A stretch of DNA of 64,000 nt, from the NCBI RefSeq assembly GCF_014204515.1, contig NZ_JACHLI010000011.1, positions 1 to 64,000 on the forward strand. The letters are read 5' to 3'. Positions within the stretch are counted from its first letter, which is position 1. Each line of letters begins with the position of its first letter. Shown here piece after piece: positions 46,761 through 54,963 of the stretch. The DNA comes from Pseudomonas nitroreducens (lineage in GTDB: Bacteria > Pseudomonadota > Gammaproteobacteria > Pseudomonadales > Pseudomonadaceae). The position numbers and the translations under genes were made by a program. Below the pieces are notes generated by a model. The model made no database searches and was not told where the DNA came from. It was given only the letters and a program-made list of their open reading frames with translations.

Positions 46761-46881
46761 TAAAGCCCCGTAGCTCGCTCAACACGGCATTTTCGCCATC
46801 GGCACGATCGCGGGCATTGCCCACGCCTGCTCGTCGCTGCAATCCCCTCCCCGCTTCAAACCTTCGTCGGGCATTCGCCCA

Positions 46882-46897
46882 GGGCACGCCATTTGCA
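46882..46897 (+). promoter_or_regulatory. Sigma-54 promoter of phaC1
   Basis: GGGCACG, CCAT, TTGCA at 46882-46897 matches the -24/-12 consensus TGGCACG-N4-TTGCW except for the first base. Transcription from it would give a leader of about 340 nt before phaC1. Sigma-54 control of phaC1 is known in P. aeruginosa. The rest of the 592-bp gap (46655-47246) shows no gene. Confidence 0.8.
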
Positions 46898-47246
46898 ACA
46901 TTCCTCCGGCAGACTGCTGCTCGCGTGGCCGCTGTCAGGGAATTGGCGAGATGCCCCCGCTCTAGGGCGCGTTTTCTAACTTTTCCCGACATACTCCTGG
47001 CCGATGGCCCACGCTGCACCAGCTTGCGCGGCGAAGGAAACTCGGGTAACCAAGGCAGTGCACGGATGATTCAGTGCATGAAGCGTGGTCTCCCTGAATT
47101 TCCAGTGATGCCGCCAAGTAGATGAATCGCGTGGAGCACCCTCCACGTTCCGCAACCCCGAGAAGTACTTGGCCTTACGTCACCCAGGTGAGCCCCGCCA
47201 GTATCCGTCTCAGGACCCCTATGTCTCAGGGAATGGAGCGTCGCCG

Positions 47247-48926
47247 ATGACCCAGAAGAACAACAGCGATCTACCCCAGCAAGCCGCGGAAAACACCCTT
47301 GCCCTCAACCCGGTGATCGGGATTCGCGGCAAGGACCTGCTGACTTCTGCCCGGATGGTGCTGCTGCAGGCAGTCAAGCAGCCCTTCCACAGCGCCAAGC
47401 ACGTCACCCACTTCGGCCTCGAACTGAAGAACGTGCTGCTCGGCAAATCCGAATTGAAACCGGCCGACGACGATCGTCGCTTCAACGATCCGGCCTGGAG
47501 CCAGAACCCGCTGTACCGCCGCTACCTGCAGACCTACCTGGCCTGGCGCAAGGAGCTGCACACCTGGATGGGCGAGAGCGACCTGTCGCCCCAGGACATC
47601 AGCCGCGGCCAGTTCGTCATCAACCTGATGACCGAGGCCATGGCGCCGACCAACACGCTGTCCAACCCGGCGGCGGTCAAACGCTTCTTCGAGACCGGCG
47701 GCAAGAGCCTGCTCGACGGCCTCACCCACCTGGCCAAGGATATGGTCAACAACGGCGGCATGCCCAGCCAGGTGAACATGGACGCCTTCGAGGTCGGCAA
47801 GAACCTGGCCGTGACCGAAGGCGCAGTGGTGTTCCGCAATGATGTGCTGGAACTGATCCAGTACAAGCCGATCACCGAGAGCGTGCACGAACGCCCGCTG
47901 CTGGTAGTGCCGCCGCAGATCAACAAGTTCTATGTCTTCGACCTGTCGCCGGAGAAGAGCCTGGCGCGCTTCTGCCTGCGCAACCAGGTGCAGACCTTCA
48001 TCGTCAGCTGGCGCAACCCGACCAAGGCCCAGCGCGAGTGGGGTCTGACCACCTACATCGAGGCGCTGAAAGAAGCCATCGACGTGGTGCTGAAGATCAC
48101 CGGCAGCAAGGACCTGAACATGCTCGGGGCCTGCTCGGGCGGCATCACCACCGTCACCCTGCTGGGCCACTACGCCGCCCTGGGCGAGAACAAGGTACAT
48201 GCCTTTACCCAGATGGTCAGCGTGCTGGACTTCGAACTGGACACCCAGGTCGCCCTGTTCGCCGACGAGAAGACTCTGGAAGCCGCCAAGCGCCGCTCGT
48301 ACCAGTCCGGTGTGCTCGAAGGCAAGGACATGGCCAAGGTGTTCGCCTGGATGCGCCCCAATGACCTGATCTGGAACTACTGGGTCAACAACTACCTGCT
48401 GGGCAACGAGCCGCCAGCCTTCGACATCCTGTTCTGGAACAACGACACCACGCGCCTGCCCGCTGCACTGCACGGCGAGCTGGTGGAGATGTTCAAGACC
48501 AACCCGCTGACCCGCGCGGGTGCCCTGGAAGTATCCGGCACGCCGATCGACCTCAAGCAGGTCACCTGCGATTTCTACTGCGTGGCCGGCCTGTCCGACC
48601 ACATCACGCCCTGGGAAGCCTGCTACCGCTCCGCTCGTCTGCTGGGCGGCAAGTGTGAATTCATCCTCTCCAACAGCGGGCACATCCAGAGCATCCTCAA
48701 CCCGCCCGGCAACCCCAAGGCGCGTTTCATGACCGGCCCTGACCTTTCTGTCGACTCCAAGACCTGGCAGGAAAACTCCAGCAAGCACGCCGACTCCTGG
48801 TGGCTGCACTGGCAGCAATGGCTGGCCGAACGTGCCGGCAAGCTGAAGAAGGCCCCCACCACCCTGGGCAACAAGGCCCACCCGGCCGGCGAAGCCTCCC
48901 CCGGAACCTACGTACACGAACGATGA
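47247..48926 (+). CDS. phaC1: Class II PHA synthase PhaC1
   Basis: 559 aa, the length of P. aeruginosa PhaC1. It polymerises (R)-3-hydroxyacyl-CoAs of 6-14 carbons into medium-chain-length polyhydroxyalkanoate at the granule surface. The alpha/beta-hydrolase core has the lipase-like box GACSGG with nucleophile C296, D451 and H452 in SDHITPW, and H479 in SNSGHI. The ATG at 47247 is the family start; GAATGGAGCG is upstream. Its stop overlaps the phaZ start. Control: sigma-54 promoter upstream, and probably PhaD. Confidence 0.97.
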   Translation: MTQKNNSDLPQQAAENTLALNPVIGIRGKDLLTSARMVLLQAVKQPFHSAKHVTHFGLELKNVLLGKSELKPADDDRRFNDPAWSQNPLYRRYLQTYLAWRKELHTWMGESDLSPQDISRGQFVINLMTEAMAPTNTLSNPAAVKRFFETGGKSLLDGLTHLAKDMVNNGGMPSQVNMDAFEVGKNLAVTEGAVVFRNDVLELIQYKPITESVHERPLLVVPPQINKFYVFDLSPEKSLARFCLRNQVQTFIVSWRNPTKAQREWGLTTYIEALKEAIDVVLKITGSKDLNMLGACSGGITTVTLLGHYAALGENKVHAFTQMVSVLDFELDTQVALFADEKTLEAAKRRSYQSGVLEGKDMAKVFAWMRPNDLIWNYWVNNYLLGNEPPAFDILFWNNDTTRLPAALHGELVEMFKTNPLTRAGALEVSGTPIDLKQVTCDFYCVAGLSDHITPWEACYRSARLLGGKCEFILSNSGHIQSILNPPGNPKARFMTGPDLSVDSKTWQENSSKHADSWWLHWQQWLAERAGKLKKAPTTLGNKAHPAGEASPGTYVHER

Positions 48927-49927
48927 AAACAGAACTCCTCCCGCAAGCCGGCGCCGTGGACGACGCCGAAACAGCACCATCGTCGCCGGCACCGGAAGTC
49001 GCCGCGCCGACGAGCCGGCGCGCGCGCAGCAAACGCAGCGCGGAGGAGATCCTGCCGAGCAAGGCGCCGGCGGCGCAGCCCTTCGAGTTCCGCACCATCG
49101 AACTCGACGGGCAGACCATCCGCACCGCCGTGCGTCCGGGCAAGAAACACATGACGCCGCTGCTGATCTTCAACGGCATCGGCGCCAACCTGGAACTGGT
49201 GTTCCCCTTCGTCGCCGCGCTGGACCCGGACCTGGAGGTGATCGCCTTCGACGTCCCCGGCGTCGGCGGCTCGTCCACCCCCAGCACGCCATACCGTTTC
49301 CCCGGCCTGGCCAAGCTGGCCGCACGGATGCTCGACTACCTGGACTACGGCCAGGTGACGGCCATTGGCGTGTCCTGGGGCGGCGCCCTGGCGCAGCAGT
49401 TCGCCCACGACTACCCCGAGCGCTGCAAGAAGCTGATCCTCGCCGCCACCGCCGCCGGTGCGGTGATGGTGCCGGGCAAGCCGGCGGTGCTCTGGCGCAT
49501 GGCCAGTCCGCGGCGCTACATCCAGCCGTCCTACGGCGTGCACATCGCCCCCGACATCTACGGCGGCGCCTTCCGCCGCGACCCGAAGCTGGCCATGGCG
49601 TTCGCCAGCAAGGTCCGTTCGTCCGGCAAGATGGGCTACTACTGGCAGCTGTTCGCCGGGCTTGGCTGGACCAGCATCCACTGGCTGCACAAGATCCGCC
49701 AGCCGACGCTGATCCTGGCCGGCGACGACGACCCGATCATTCCGCTGATCAACATGCGCATGCTGGCCTGGCGCATCCCCAACTCCGAGCTGCACGTGAT
49801 CGACGACGGCCACCTGTTCCTGGTGACCCGCGCGGAAACCGTGGCGCCGATCATCATGAAATTCCTCCAGGAAGAACGGCAGCGGGCGATCATCCATCCC
49901 CGGCCTTTCGCCCCGAAAGCCGGCTGA
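48923..49927 (+). CDS. phaZ: Intracellular PHA depolymerase PhaZ with N-terminal extension
   Basis: 334 aa. The last 285 residues are a standard mcl-PHA depolymerase (FRTIELDGQTIRTAVRPGK onward): nucleophile S151 in GVSWGG, acid in AGDDDP near 273, H in DDGHLF near 302. The ATG overlaps the phaC1 stop (ATGA) and gives a 49-residue Ala/Pro/Arg/Ser-rich extension (SSPAPEVAAPTSRRARSKRS) not present in P. aeruginosa or P. putida PhaZ as I recall them. No other in-frame ATG lies between. It releases 3-hydroxy acids from granules for reuse. Confidence 0.93.
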   Translation: MKTELLPQAGAVDDAETAPSSPAPEVAAPTSRRARSKRSAEEILPSKAPAAQPFEFRTIELDGQTIRTAVRPGKKHMTPLLIFNGIGANLELVFPFVAALDPDLEVIAFDVPGVGGSSTPSTPYRFPGLAKLAARMLDYLDYGQVTAIGVSWGGALAQQFAHDYPERCKKLILAATAAGAVMVPGKPAVLWRMASPRRYIQPSYGVHIAPDIYGGAFRRDPKLAMAFASKVRSSGKMGYYWQLFAGLGWTSIHWLHKIRQPTLILAGDDDPIIPLINMRMLAWRIPNSELHVIDDGHLFLVTRAETVAPIIMKFLQEERQRAIIHPRPFAPKAG

Positions 49928-50003
49928 AGCATCACCGCTTCGTCACACTCGGTGGGCATCCTGCCTTGACCGATCGCTACGCAGTTACTAACAACAAACA
50001 GGC

Positions 50004-50144
50004 GTGTTCACGGGTATCGACACGTAGCGCCTGATTCGGGCCCACCCCGCGGCCACTCTCGAAGGTGACCGCAGGGCAACCCGGCTGCTGATCCGCTGCC
50101 CTGTTTTCGGGCAGCTTTCCTCTCGCGTCGATACCCGTGCACAC
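50004..50144. other. Large inverted-repeat structure between phaZ and phaC2
   Basis: 21-bp arms at 50004-50024 and 50124-50144 (19 of 21 pair, including CACGGGTATCGAC/GTCGATACCCGTG) enclose 99 bp. Inside are CAGGGCA/TGCCCTG arms and a terminator-like GCTGCCC, TGTTTTC, GGGCAGCTTT at 50095-50118. It may end phaC1-phaZ transcripts or fold in the phaC2 leader. No target-site duplication is visible. Confidence 0.7.
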
Positions 50145-50244
50145 CCCTCGAACCGGCGGCAGGCGTCTGGATCGCGGTCTTCGCGACTCCGGTACAGCCC
50201 TTGCTTCGCCATTGGCAGGTCGGACCCTTTACGGAGTGCTGTTC

Positions 50245-51927
50245 ATGCGAGAGAAAGCTGAGCCTGGTAGCGTCCCCGTCCCCACCCAGTACATGAATGC
50301 GCAGAGTGCGATGCTCGGCCTGCGCGGCAAGGACATGCTGTCCACCCTGCGCCTGCTGGCACTGCAGGGCGTGCGCCGGCCGGTCCATTCGGCGAAGCAC
50401 CTGGCCGCCTTCGGCAAGCAGATGGGCAAGGTGCTGATCGGCGATTCGCCGCTGCAGCCCAACCCGCAGGACGCGCGTTTCCAGGACCCCTCCTGGCGCC
50501 TGAACCCCTTCTACCGGCGCACCGTGCAGGCTTACCTGGCGTGGCAGAAGCAGCTGCTGGCCTGGGTCGACGAGAGCGACCTAAGCGGCGACGACCGCGC
50601 CCGCGCGCGCTTCCTGCTGTCGATCCTCGCCGACGCCGCTTCGCCGTCGAACACCCTGCTCAACCCGCTGGCGGTCAAGGAGCTGTTCAACACCGGCGGG
50701 CAGAGCGTGCTCAAGGGCGTGCAGCACCTGCTCGACGACCTGATGCACAACGGCGGCATGCCCAGCCAGGTCAACCGCAGTGCCTTCGAGGTCGGCCAGA
50801 ACCTGGCCACTACCCACGGCGCGGTGGTGTTCCGCAACGAGGTGCTGGAGCTGATCCAGTACAAACCGATGGGCGAGCACCTGCATGCCAAGCCGCTGCT
50901 GATCGTGCCGCCGCAGATCAACAAGTTCTACATCTTCGACCTGACGGCGGAGAAGAGCTTCGTCCAGTACGCCCTGAAGAACAATCTGCAGGTCTTCATG
51001 GTGAGCTGGCGCAACCCCGACGCGCGCCATCGCGAGTGGGGCCTGTCGACCTACACCGATGCGCTGGACGAGGCCATCGAGGTGTGCCGCTCGATCAGCG
51101 GCAGCCGCAGCGTCAACCTGATGGGCGCCTGCTCCGGCGGCCTGACTATCGCCGCGCTGCAGGGCCATCTGCAGGCGCGCCGGCAACTGCGCAAGATCGC
51201 CAGCGCCACCTACCTGGTGAGCCTGCTCGACAGCCAGGTGGAAACCCCCGCCGCGCTGTTCGCCGACGAGCAGACCCTGGAGACAAGCAAGCGCCGTTCC
51301 TACCAGCACGGCGTGCTGGACGGCCGCGACATGGCCAAGGTGTTCGCCTGGATGCGCCCCAACGACCTGATCTGGAACTACTGGGTCAACAACTACCTGC
51401 TGGGCAAGCAGCCGCCGGCCTTCGACATCCTCTACTGGAACAACGACAACACCCGCCTGCCGGCCGCGCTGCACGGCGACTTCCTCGACTTCTTCAAGCA
51501 CAACCCGCTGGCCCGCCCCGGCGCCATGGAAGTCAACGGCACGCCGATCGACCTGAAGAAGGTGGCGGTGGACAACTTCCACGTCGCCGGCATCACCGAC
51601 CACATCACCCCGTGGGACGCGGTGTACCGCTCCGCGCAGCTGCTGGGCGGCGACAGCCGCTTCGTGCTGTCCAACAGCGGGCACATCCAGAGCATCCTCA
51701 ACCCACCGGGCAATCCCAAGGCCTGCTACTTCGAGAACGGCAAGATCAGCTCCGACCCGCGCGCCTGGTACTACGACACCAAACGCCAGGAAGGCAGCTG
51801 GTGGCCACTGTGGCTGGAGTGGATCCAGGAACGCTCGGGCGAACGCCGCGCGGTGAGCTTCGAGCTGGGCAATGCCGAGCACCCGCCCAAAGAGGCTGCC
51901 CCGGGGACCTACGTGCACGTGCGCTGA
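50245..51927 (+). CDS. phaC2: Class II PHA synthase PhaC2
   Basis: 560 aa, equal to P. aeruginosa PhaC2. Paralogue of PhaC1 with the same core: GACSGG with C296, D452 and H453 in TDHITPW, H480 in SNSGHI. PhaC2 often differs in monomer preference from PhaC1. The ATG at 50245 (MREKAEPGSVPVP) follows ACGGAG. It is separated from phaZ by 317 bp holding a large hairpin, so expression may be uncoupled from phaC1-phaZ. phaD follows after 333 bp of repeats. Confidence 0.96.
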   Translation: MREKAEPGSVPVPTQYMNAQSAMLGLRGKDMLSTLRLLALQGVRRPVHSAKHLAAFGKQMGKVLIGDSPLQPNPQDARFQDPSWRLNPFYRRTVQAYLAWQKQLLAWVDESDLSGDDRARARFLLSILADAASPSNTLLNPLAVKELFNTGGQSVLKGVQHLLDDLMHNGGMPSQVNRSAFEVGQNLATTHGAVVFRNEVLELIQYKPMGEHLHAKPLLIVPPQINKFYIFDLTAEKSFVQYALKNNLQVFMVSWRNPDARHREWGLSTYTDALDEAIEVCRSISGSRSVNLMGACSGGLTIAALQGHLQARRQLRKIASATYLVSLLDSQVETPAALFADEQTLETSKRRSYQHGVLDGRDMAKVFAWMRPNDLIWNYWVNNYLLGKQPPAFDILYWNNDNTRLPAALHGDFLDFFKHNPLARPGAMEVNGTPIDLKKVAVDNFHVAGITDHITPWDAVYRSAQLLGGDSRFVLSNSGHIQSILNPPGNPKACYFENGKISSDPRAWYYDTKRQEGSWWPLWLEWIQERSGERRAVSFELGNAEHPPKEAAPGTYVHVR

Positions 51928-51990
51928 GCGGGCTACCCGTTGCGGGTTGTTCCCTGCCCGCCCTCAGCTGGCACCGTATAGGGCTCTTGC

Positions 51991-52067
51991 AGGATGGCGT
52001 GGAGCGCAGCGATACCCATCGATCCGGTGCGCCGACAGCATGGGTATCGCTGCGCTCCACCCATCCT
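51991..52067. repeat. Family C inverted pair between phaC2 and phaD
   Basis: Arms 51991-52020 (AGGATGGCGTGGAGCGCAGC GATACCCATC) and 52039-52067 pair almost perfectly around an 18-nt spacer. Confidence 0.88.
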
Positions 52068-52086
52068 ACGCAACTGCTCTGCTTTT

Positions 52087-52163
52087 CGTAGGAGCGAGCT
52101 TGCTCGCGAACCTCGTCGAAATCACCCGGCATCAGGCGGTTCGCGAGCAGGCTCGCTCCTACA
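52087..52163. repeat. Family B REP-type inverted pair (GCGAGCTTGCTCGC)
   Basis: Units 52087-52110 (CGTAGGAGCGAGCTTGCTCG CGAA) and 52140-52163 in opposite orientation. Shares the TAGGAGC flank with family A but has a different core. With the family C pair it fills most of the 333-bp phaC2-phaD gap; no gene is seen there. Confidence 0.88.
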
Positions 52164-52260
52164 ACTCGGCCAACACCCCGAAAGTTTGCGAGTGGGCAAT
52201 TGCAGGCCCGCGCTCGCCAGAGCTATCGTCGGCCCCACTGCGGCTGGAACCAGAACACGG

Positions 52261-52875
52261 ATGAAAACGCGCGACCGGATTCTCGAATGCGCCCTGCAGC
52301 TGTTCAACGAGCAGGGCGAGCCCAACGTTTCAACCCTGGAGATCGCCACCGAACTGGGCATCAGCCCGGGCAATCTCTACTACCACTTCCACGGCAAGGA
52401 GCCGCTGGTGCTGGCGCTGTTCGAGCGCTTCCAGGACGAGCTGGCGCCGCTGCTCGACCCGCCGGAAGACGTGCAACTGGGCGCCGAGGACTACTGGCTG
52501 TTCCTGCACCTGATCGTCGAGCGACTGGCGCACTACCGCTTCCTCTTCCAGGACCTCTCCAACCTGTCCGGCAAGCTGCCCAAGCTGGCCCGCGGCATGC
52601 GCGCCTGGCTCAACCAGCTCAAGCGCACCCTGGCCACCCTGCTGGCGCAGCTCAAGGCGCAGGACGAACTGGTCAGCGACACCGAGGCCCTCGGCCAATT
52701 GGTGGAGCAGATCACCCTGACCCTGCTGTTCTCCCTCGACTACCAGCGCATCCTCGGCCACGCCGGCGACGTCCGCCACGTAGTGTTCCAGGTGATGATG
52801 CTGGTGGCGCCGCACCTGCGGCCGGACTCGCAGCGGGTCGCCGAGCGCATCGCCCAGCGCTACCTCGCGCCCTGA
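52261..52875 (+). CDS. phaD: TetR-family regulator PhaD
   Basis: 204 aa. N-terminal TetR HTH (residues about 2-48: RDRILECALQLFNEQGEPNVSTLEIATELGISPGNLYYHFHGKEPL), then a helical ligand-binding domain. In P. putida PhaD activates the phaC1 and phaI promoters, with a fatty-acid-derived CoA ligand proposed. Here it lies between phaC2 and the converging phaF, its normal place. The ATG at 52261 begins MKTRDRILE. It may be transcribed alone because 333 bp of repeats separate it from phaC2. Confidence 0.94.
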   Translation: MKTRDRILECALQLFNEQGEPNVSTLEIATELGISPGNLYYHFHGKEPLVLALFERFQDELAPLLDPPEDVQLGAEDYWLFLHLIVERLAHYRFLFQDLSNLSGKLPKLARGMRAWLNQLKRTLATLLAQLKAQDELVSDTEALGQLVEQITLTLLFSLDYQRILGHAGDVRHVVFQVMMLVAPHLRPDSQRVAERIAQRYLAP

Positions 52876-52900
52876 GCGAGCGAGTTCATCCCGCGCTGAA

Positions 52901-52928
52901 ATGAAAACGCCCGGCACAAGGCCGGGCG
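52901..52928 (-). terminator. Intrinsic terminator of phaF
   Basis: On the minus strand CGCCCGGC, CTTGT, GCCGGGCG then TTTTCAT, 21 bp after the phaF stop; it separates phaF from the converging phaD. Confidence 0.88.
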
Positions 52929-52948
52929 TGGGTGTTGCAGCAGACCGA

Positions 52949-53902
52949 TCAGGCCTGGGACGACGGCGTAGTCGTCGGTGCAGCGGACGGCGTCACGGCC
53001 GGCGTAGCAGCGGCGGGAGCCGACGGTGTCGCAGTGGCGGCCGGAGCAGCTGCCGGCTTCGGAGCTGCCGGCTTGGCGGCGGCCTTGGGCGCGGCGGGCT
53101 TCTTCACGGCAGGCTTCTTCGCCACGGCCGGCTTGGCTGCAGGTTTCGCAGCGGCAGGCTTGGCGGCAGCAGCCGGTTTTGCGGCCGGTTTTGCAGCGGG
53201 CTTTGTCGCGGGTTTGGCAGCAGGCTTCGCGGCGGCTTTCGCAGCAGCGGGCTTGGCGGCCGGTTTCGCGGCGGGCTTGGCCGCAGCCTTGGCAGCCGGC
53301 TTCGCAGCAGGCTTGGCAGCGGGTTTCGCGGCAGCCTTGGCAGCCGGTTTGGCAGCGGCTTTTGCGGCCGGTTTCGCTGCAGGTTTCGCAGCGGCCTTGG
53401 ATGCCGCGGTCTTCACAGCGGGTTTCGCGGCCGGTTTGGCGGCGGCTTTCGCTGCAGGCTTGGCGGCGACCTTGGCGGCCGGTTTGGCGCTCTTGACGCT
53501 GACGCCGGTGAGTTTCTCGATCTGCTTGGTGAGGCTGTCGACCTTGCTGTGCAGGTCTTTCACTTCACGGCTGCTCGGTACGCCCAGGCGCGAGATCGCG
53601 CTGTTCAGGCGCTTGTCGAAGGCCTCTTCGAGCTCGCCCCACTTGCCGATCGCGGCGCCTTTGACGGCATCCACGCGCGCCTTCGCGGAACGGGTGGAGG
53701 TTTTCACCGCACCCTCGACTTCGGTCTTGGCCTGTTTCTCCGCCTTCTCGCCATCCTTCACGAGGGACTCGAATACCTTGCTGCCGTCCTTGCTGACCTT
53801 CGAGTAGGCCCCCAAGCCGGCCAGCCAGATCTGCCGCGAGTATTTCTCGATCTCGCCGATCCAGCCGGACTCTTTTTTATCGGTAGTTTTTCTGCCAGCC
53901 AT
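52949..53902 (-). CDS. phaF: Phasin PhaF with histone-like C-terminal tail
   Basis: 317 aa. N-terminal phasin domain (about 1-140: EIEKYSRQIWLAGLGAYSKVSKDG, with a leucine-zipper-like LHSKVDSLTKQIEKLTG). From about 145 to 300 come many AAKPAAK-type Lys/Ala/Pro repeats, as in histone H1, which bind DNA non-specifically. PhaF coats PHA granules and tethers them to the nucleoid so that they segregate at division. The ATG at 53902 lies 10 bp after the phaI stop. Operon phaI-phaF, converging on phaD. Confidence 0.96.
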   Translation of the reverse strand: MAGRKTTDKKESGWIGEIEKYSRQIWLAGLGAYSKVSKDGSKVFESLVKDGEKAEKQAKTEVEGAVKTSTRSAKARVDAVKGAAIGKWGELEEAFDKRLNSAISRLGVPSSREVKDLHSKVDSLTKQIEKLTGVSVKSAKPAAKVAAKPAAKAAAKPAAKPAVKTAASKAAAKPAAKPAAKAAAKPAAKAAAKPAAKPAAKPAAKAAAKPAAKPAAKPAAAKAAAKPAAKPATKPAAKPAAKPAAAAKPAAAKPAAKPAVAKKPAVKKPAAPKAAAKPAAPKPAAAPAATATPSAPAAATPAVTPSAAPTTTPSSQA

Positions 53903-53912
53903 CCTGCTCTCC

Positions 53913-54323
53913 TTATTGGTTTCTCGCGACTCGCTCGAGCACTGCGCTCAGCTCATCCAGCTTAGCAGAGAGCGCCTCCACATCACGCCTGGAGGGAATT
54001 CCGATACGGTTGAGGGCGGAGCCGACACGGGCGTCGAACGCCGCTTCGATCTTGTCGAAGTTGAGCTTGGCCTTGACGCTGTGCAGGCGGCCCTTGACGG
54101 TGTCGTTGGCGGCGTCGATCTGGGTGGTCACCAGCTCACGGCCTTTCTTCTCCACGGACTCGCCGGACTTGACCAGTTCCTTGAAGTATTCGCTGCCTTC
54201 CTGGCCGACCTTGGCGTAGGTGCCCAGGCCCGCGAGCCAGATCTGCCGCGCGTAGTGCTTGGCATCGGTATAGAGGGAGGATTCGAGTTCTACGACTTTC
54301 TTCTTGCTGACAGCCTTGGCCAT
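53913..54323 (-). CDS. phaI: Phasin PhaI
   Basis: 136 aa. Similar to the PhaF N-terminal domain (YARQIWLAGLGTYAKVGQEGSEYFKELVKSGE; LDELSAVLERVARNQ coiled-coil end) but without the DNA-binding tail. It covers PHA granules and controls their surface. First gene of the phaI-phaF operon, start ATG at 54323 with GAGGTG upstream. Two palindromes lie upstream, one in the leader and one about 105 bp away. Confidence 0.95.
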   Translation of the reverse strand: MAKAVSKKKVVELESSLYTDAKHYARQIWLAGLGTYAKVGQEGSEYFKELVKSGESVEKKGRELVTTQIDAANDTVKGRLHSVKAKLNFDKIEAAFDARVGSALNRIGIPSRRDVEALSAKLDELSAVLERVARNQ

Positions 54324-54344
54324 GGTGGCACCTCACAGATTCGG

Positions 54345-54443
54345 ATTCGATGATGTCGAATAGCTGCCCGCGAAAGGCGGGACTGTGAGCCAAGGTATCG
54401 GGGAAAATTAGAAAACACATACCAGCCGTTGTAGGAACAACGG
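54345..54443 (-). promoter_or_regulatory. phaI promoter region with two palindromes
   Basis: A perfect 6-5-6 palindrome at 54345-54361 (ATTCGA, TGATG, TCGAAT) lies 22 bp before the phaI ATG. A perfect 7-4-7 palindrome at 54426-54443 (CCGTTGT, AGGA, ACAACGG) lies about 100 bp before it. TetR regulators bind such sites, and PhaD controls phaI in P. putida, so one may be a PhaD site. Confidence 0.5.
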
Positions 54444-54450
54444 AAGCGGC

Positions 54451-54514
54451 GAGCTTCAAGCCCTAAGCTGCAAGTTAAAGACCCCTTTCAGCTTGAAGCT
54501 TGCGGCTTGAAGCT
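54451..54514. repeat. Heptamer-repeat hairpin (family E) 3' of the PHA-granule-region gene
   Basis: AGCTTCAAGCCCTAAGCTGC on one side and AGCTTGA AGCTTGC GGCTTGA AGCTCGC on the other. It follows the minus-strand gene ending at 54538. Confidence 0.8.
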
Positions 54515-54564
54515 CGCGCGCTGGACAAGGCCTTGGCTCAAGCCAGGGCCTTGTCCAGCGCGCG
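54515..54564 (-). other. Perfect hairpin spanning the stop codon
   Basis: 18-bp perfect arms 54515-54532 and 54547-54564 (CGCGCGCTGGACAAGGCC with its complement), with an inner TGGCT/AGCCA pairing. The last codons of the PHA-granule-region gene form one arm, and its TGA (54538-54540) lies in the loop. There is no T-run. Confidence 0.9.
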
Positions 54565-54813
54565 TTCGATCTCGCCCTTGAGCAGGCCGCCCATGGCCGA
54601 GAGCATCAGGCCCAGCTTCACGTCCACCGCGACCTTGTCGGCGCCCACTTCGATGCGACCGTCCACGCCGCTGCGCTTGAACAGCAGGGTATCGCCCTGC
54701 CACTCGCTGCTCACGCCGTGCTCGCGGGTGAGCTTGTCGGCGAGCTTTTCCGCCTTGGCGCGGGCGGCTTCGAGGCCCAGGGAGTGGGAACGTTCGACGT
54801 GGATACGGGACAT
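54538..54813 (-). CDS. PHA system (PHA_gran_rgn) family protein
   Basis: 91 aa. It matches the small polyhydroxyalkanoic-acid-system family usually found beside phaF/phaI: SRIHVERSHSLGLEAARAKAEKLADKLTREHGVSSEWQGDTLLFKRSGVDGRIEVGADKVAVDVKLG-type sequence with a short helix and a beta-sheet domain. Function unknown; a granule association is inferred from context. The start at 54813 gives the family N-terminus. Its last codons are duplicated as an inverted copy just after the stop. It is divergent from ubiE. Confidence 0.88.
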   Translation of the reverse strand: MSRIHVERSHSLGLEAARAKAEKLADKLTREHGVSSEWQGDTLLFKRSGVDGRIEVGADKVAVDVKLGLMLSAMGGLLKGEIERALDKALA

Positions 54814-54963
54814 GCTGGAACTCCGCGAGTGACTGACTGTGCCGATGATACGCGCCGCGCCGTATCGCCGCACCCCGCGGCCCCTCACACGGCGGCGAGC
54901 GGGGCGGCGTTTCCTGCGCATCCTGTTAGAATGCCCGCCACTGACTTCCAGGGTACCAACGCC

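Noticed and set aside
50004..50144. Insertion sequence remnant
   Set aside because: No transposase fragment and no flanking target duplication; kept only as an inverted-repeat structure of uncertain origin.
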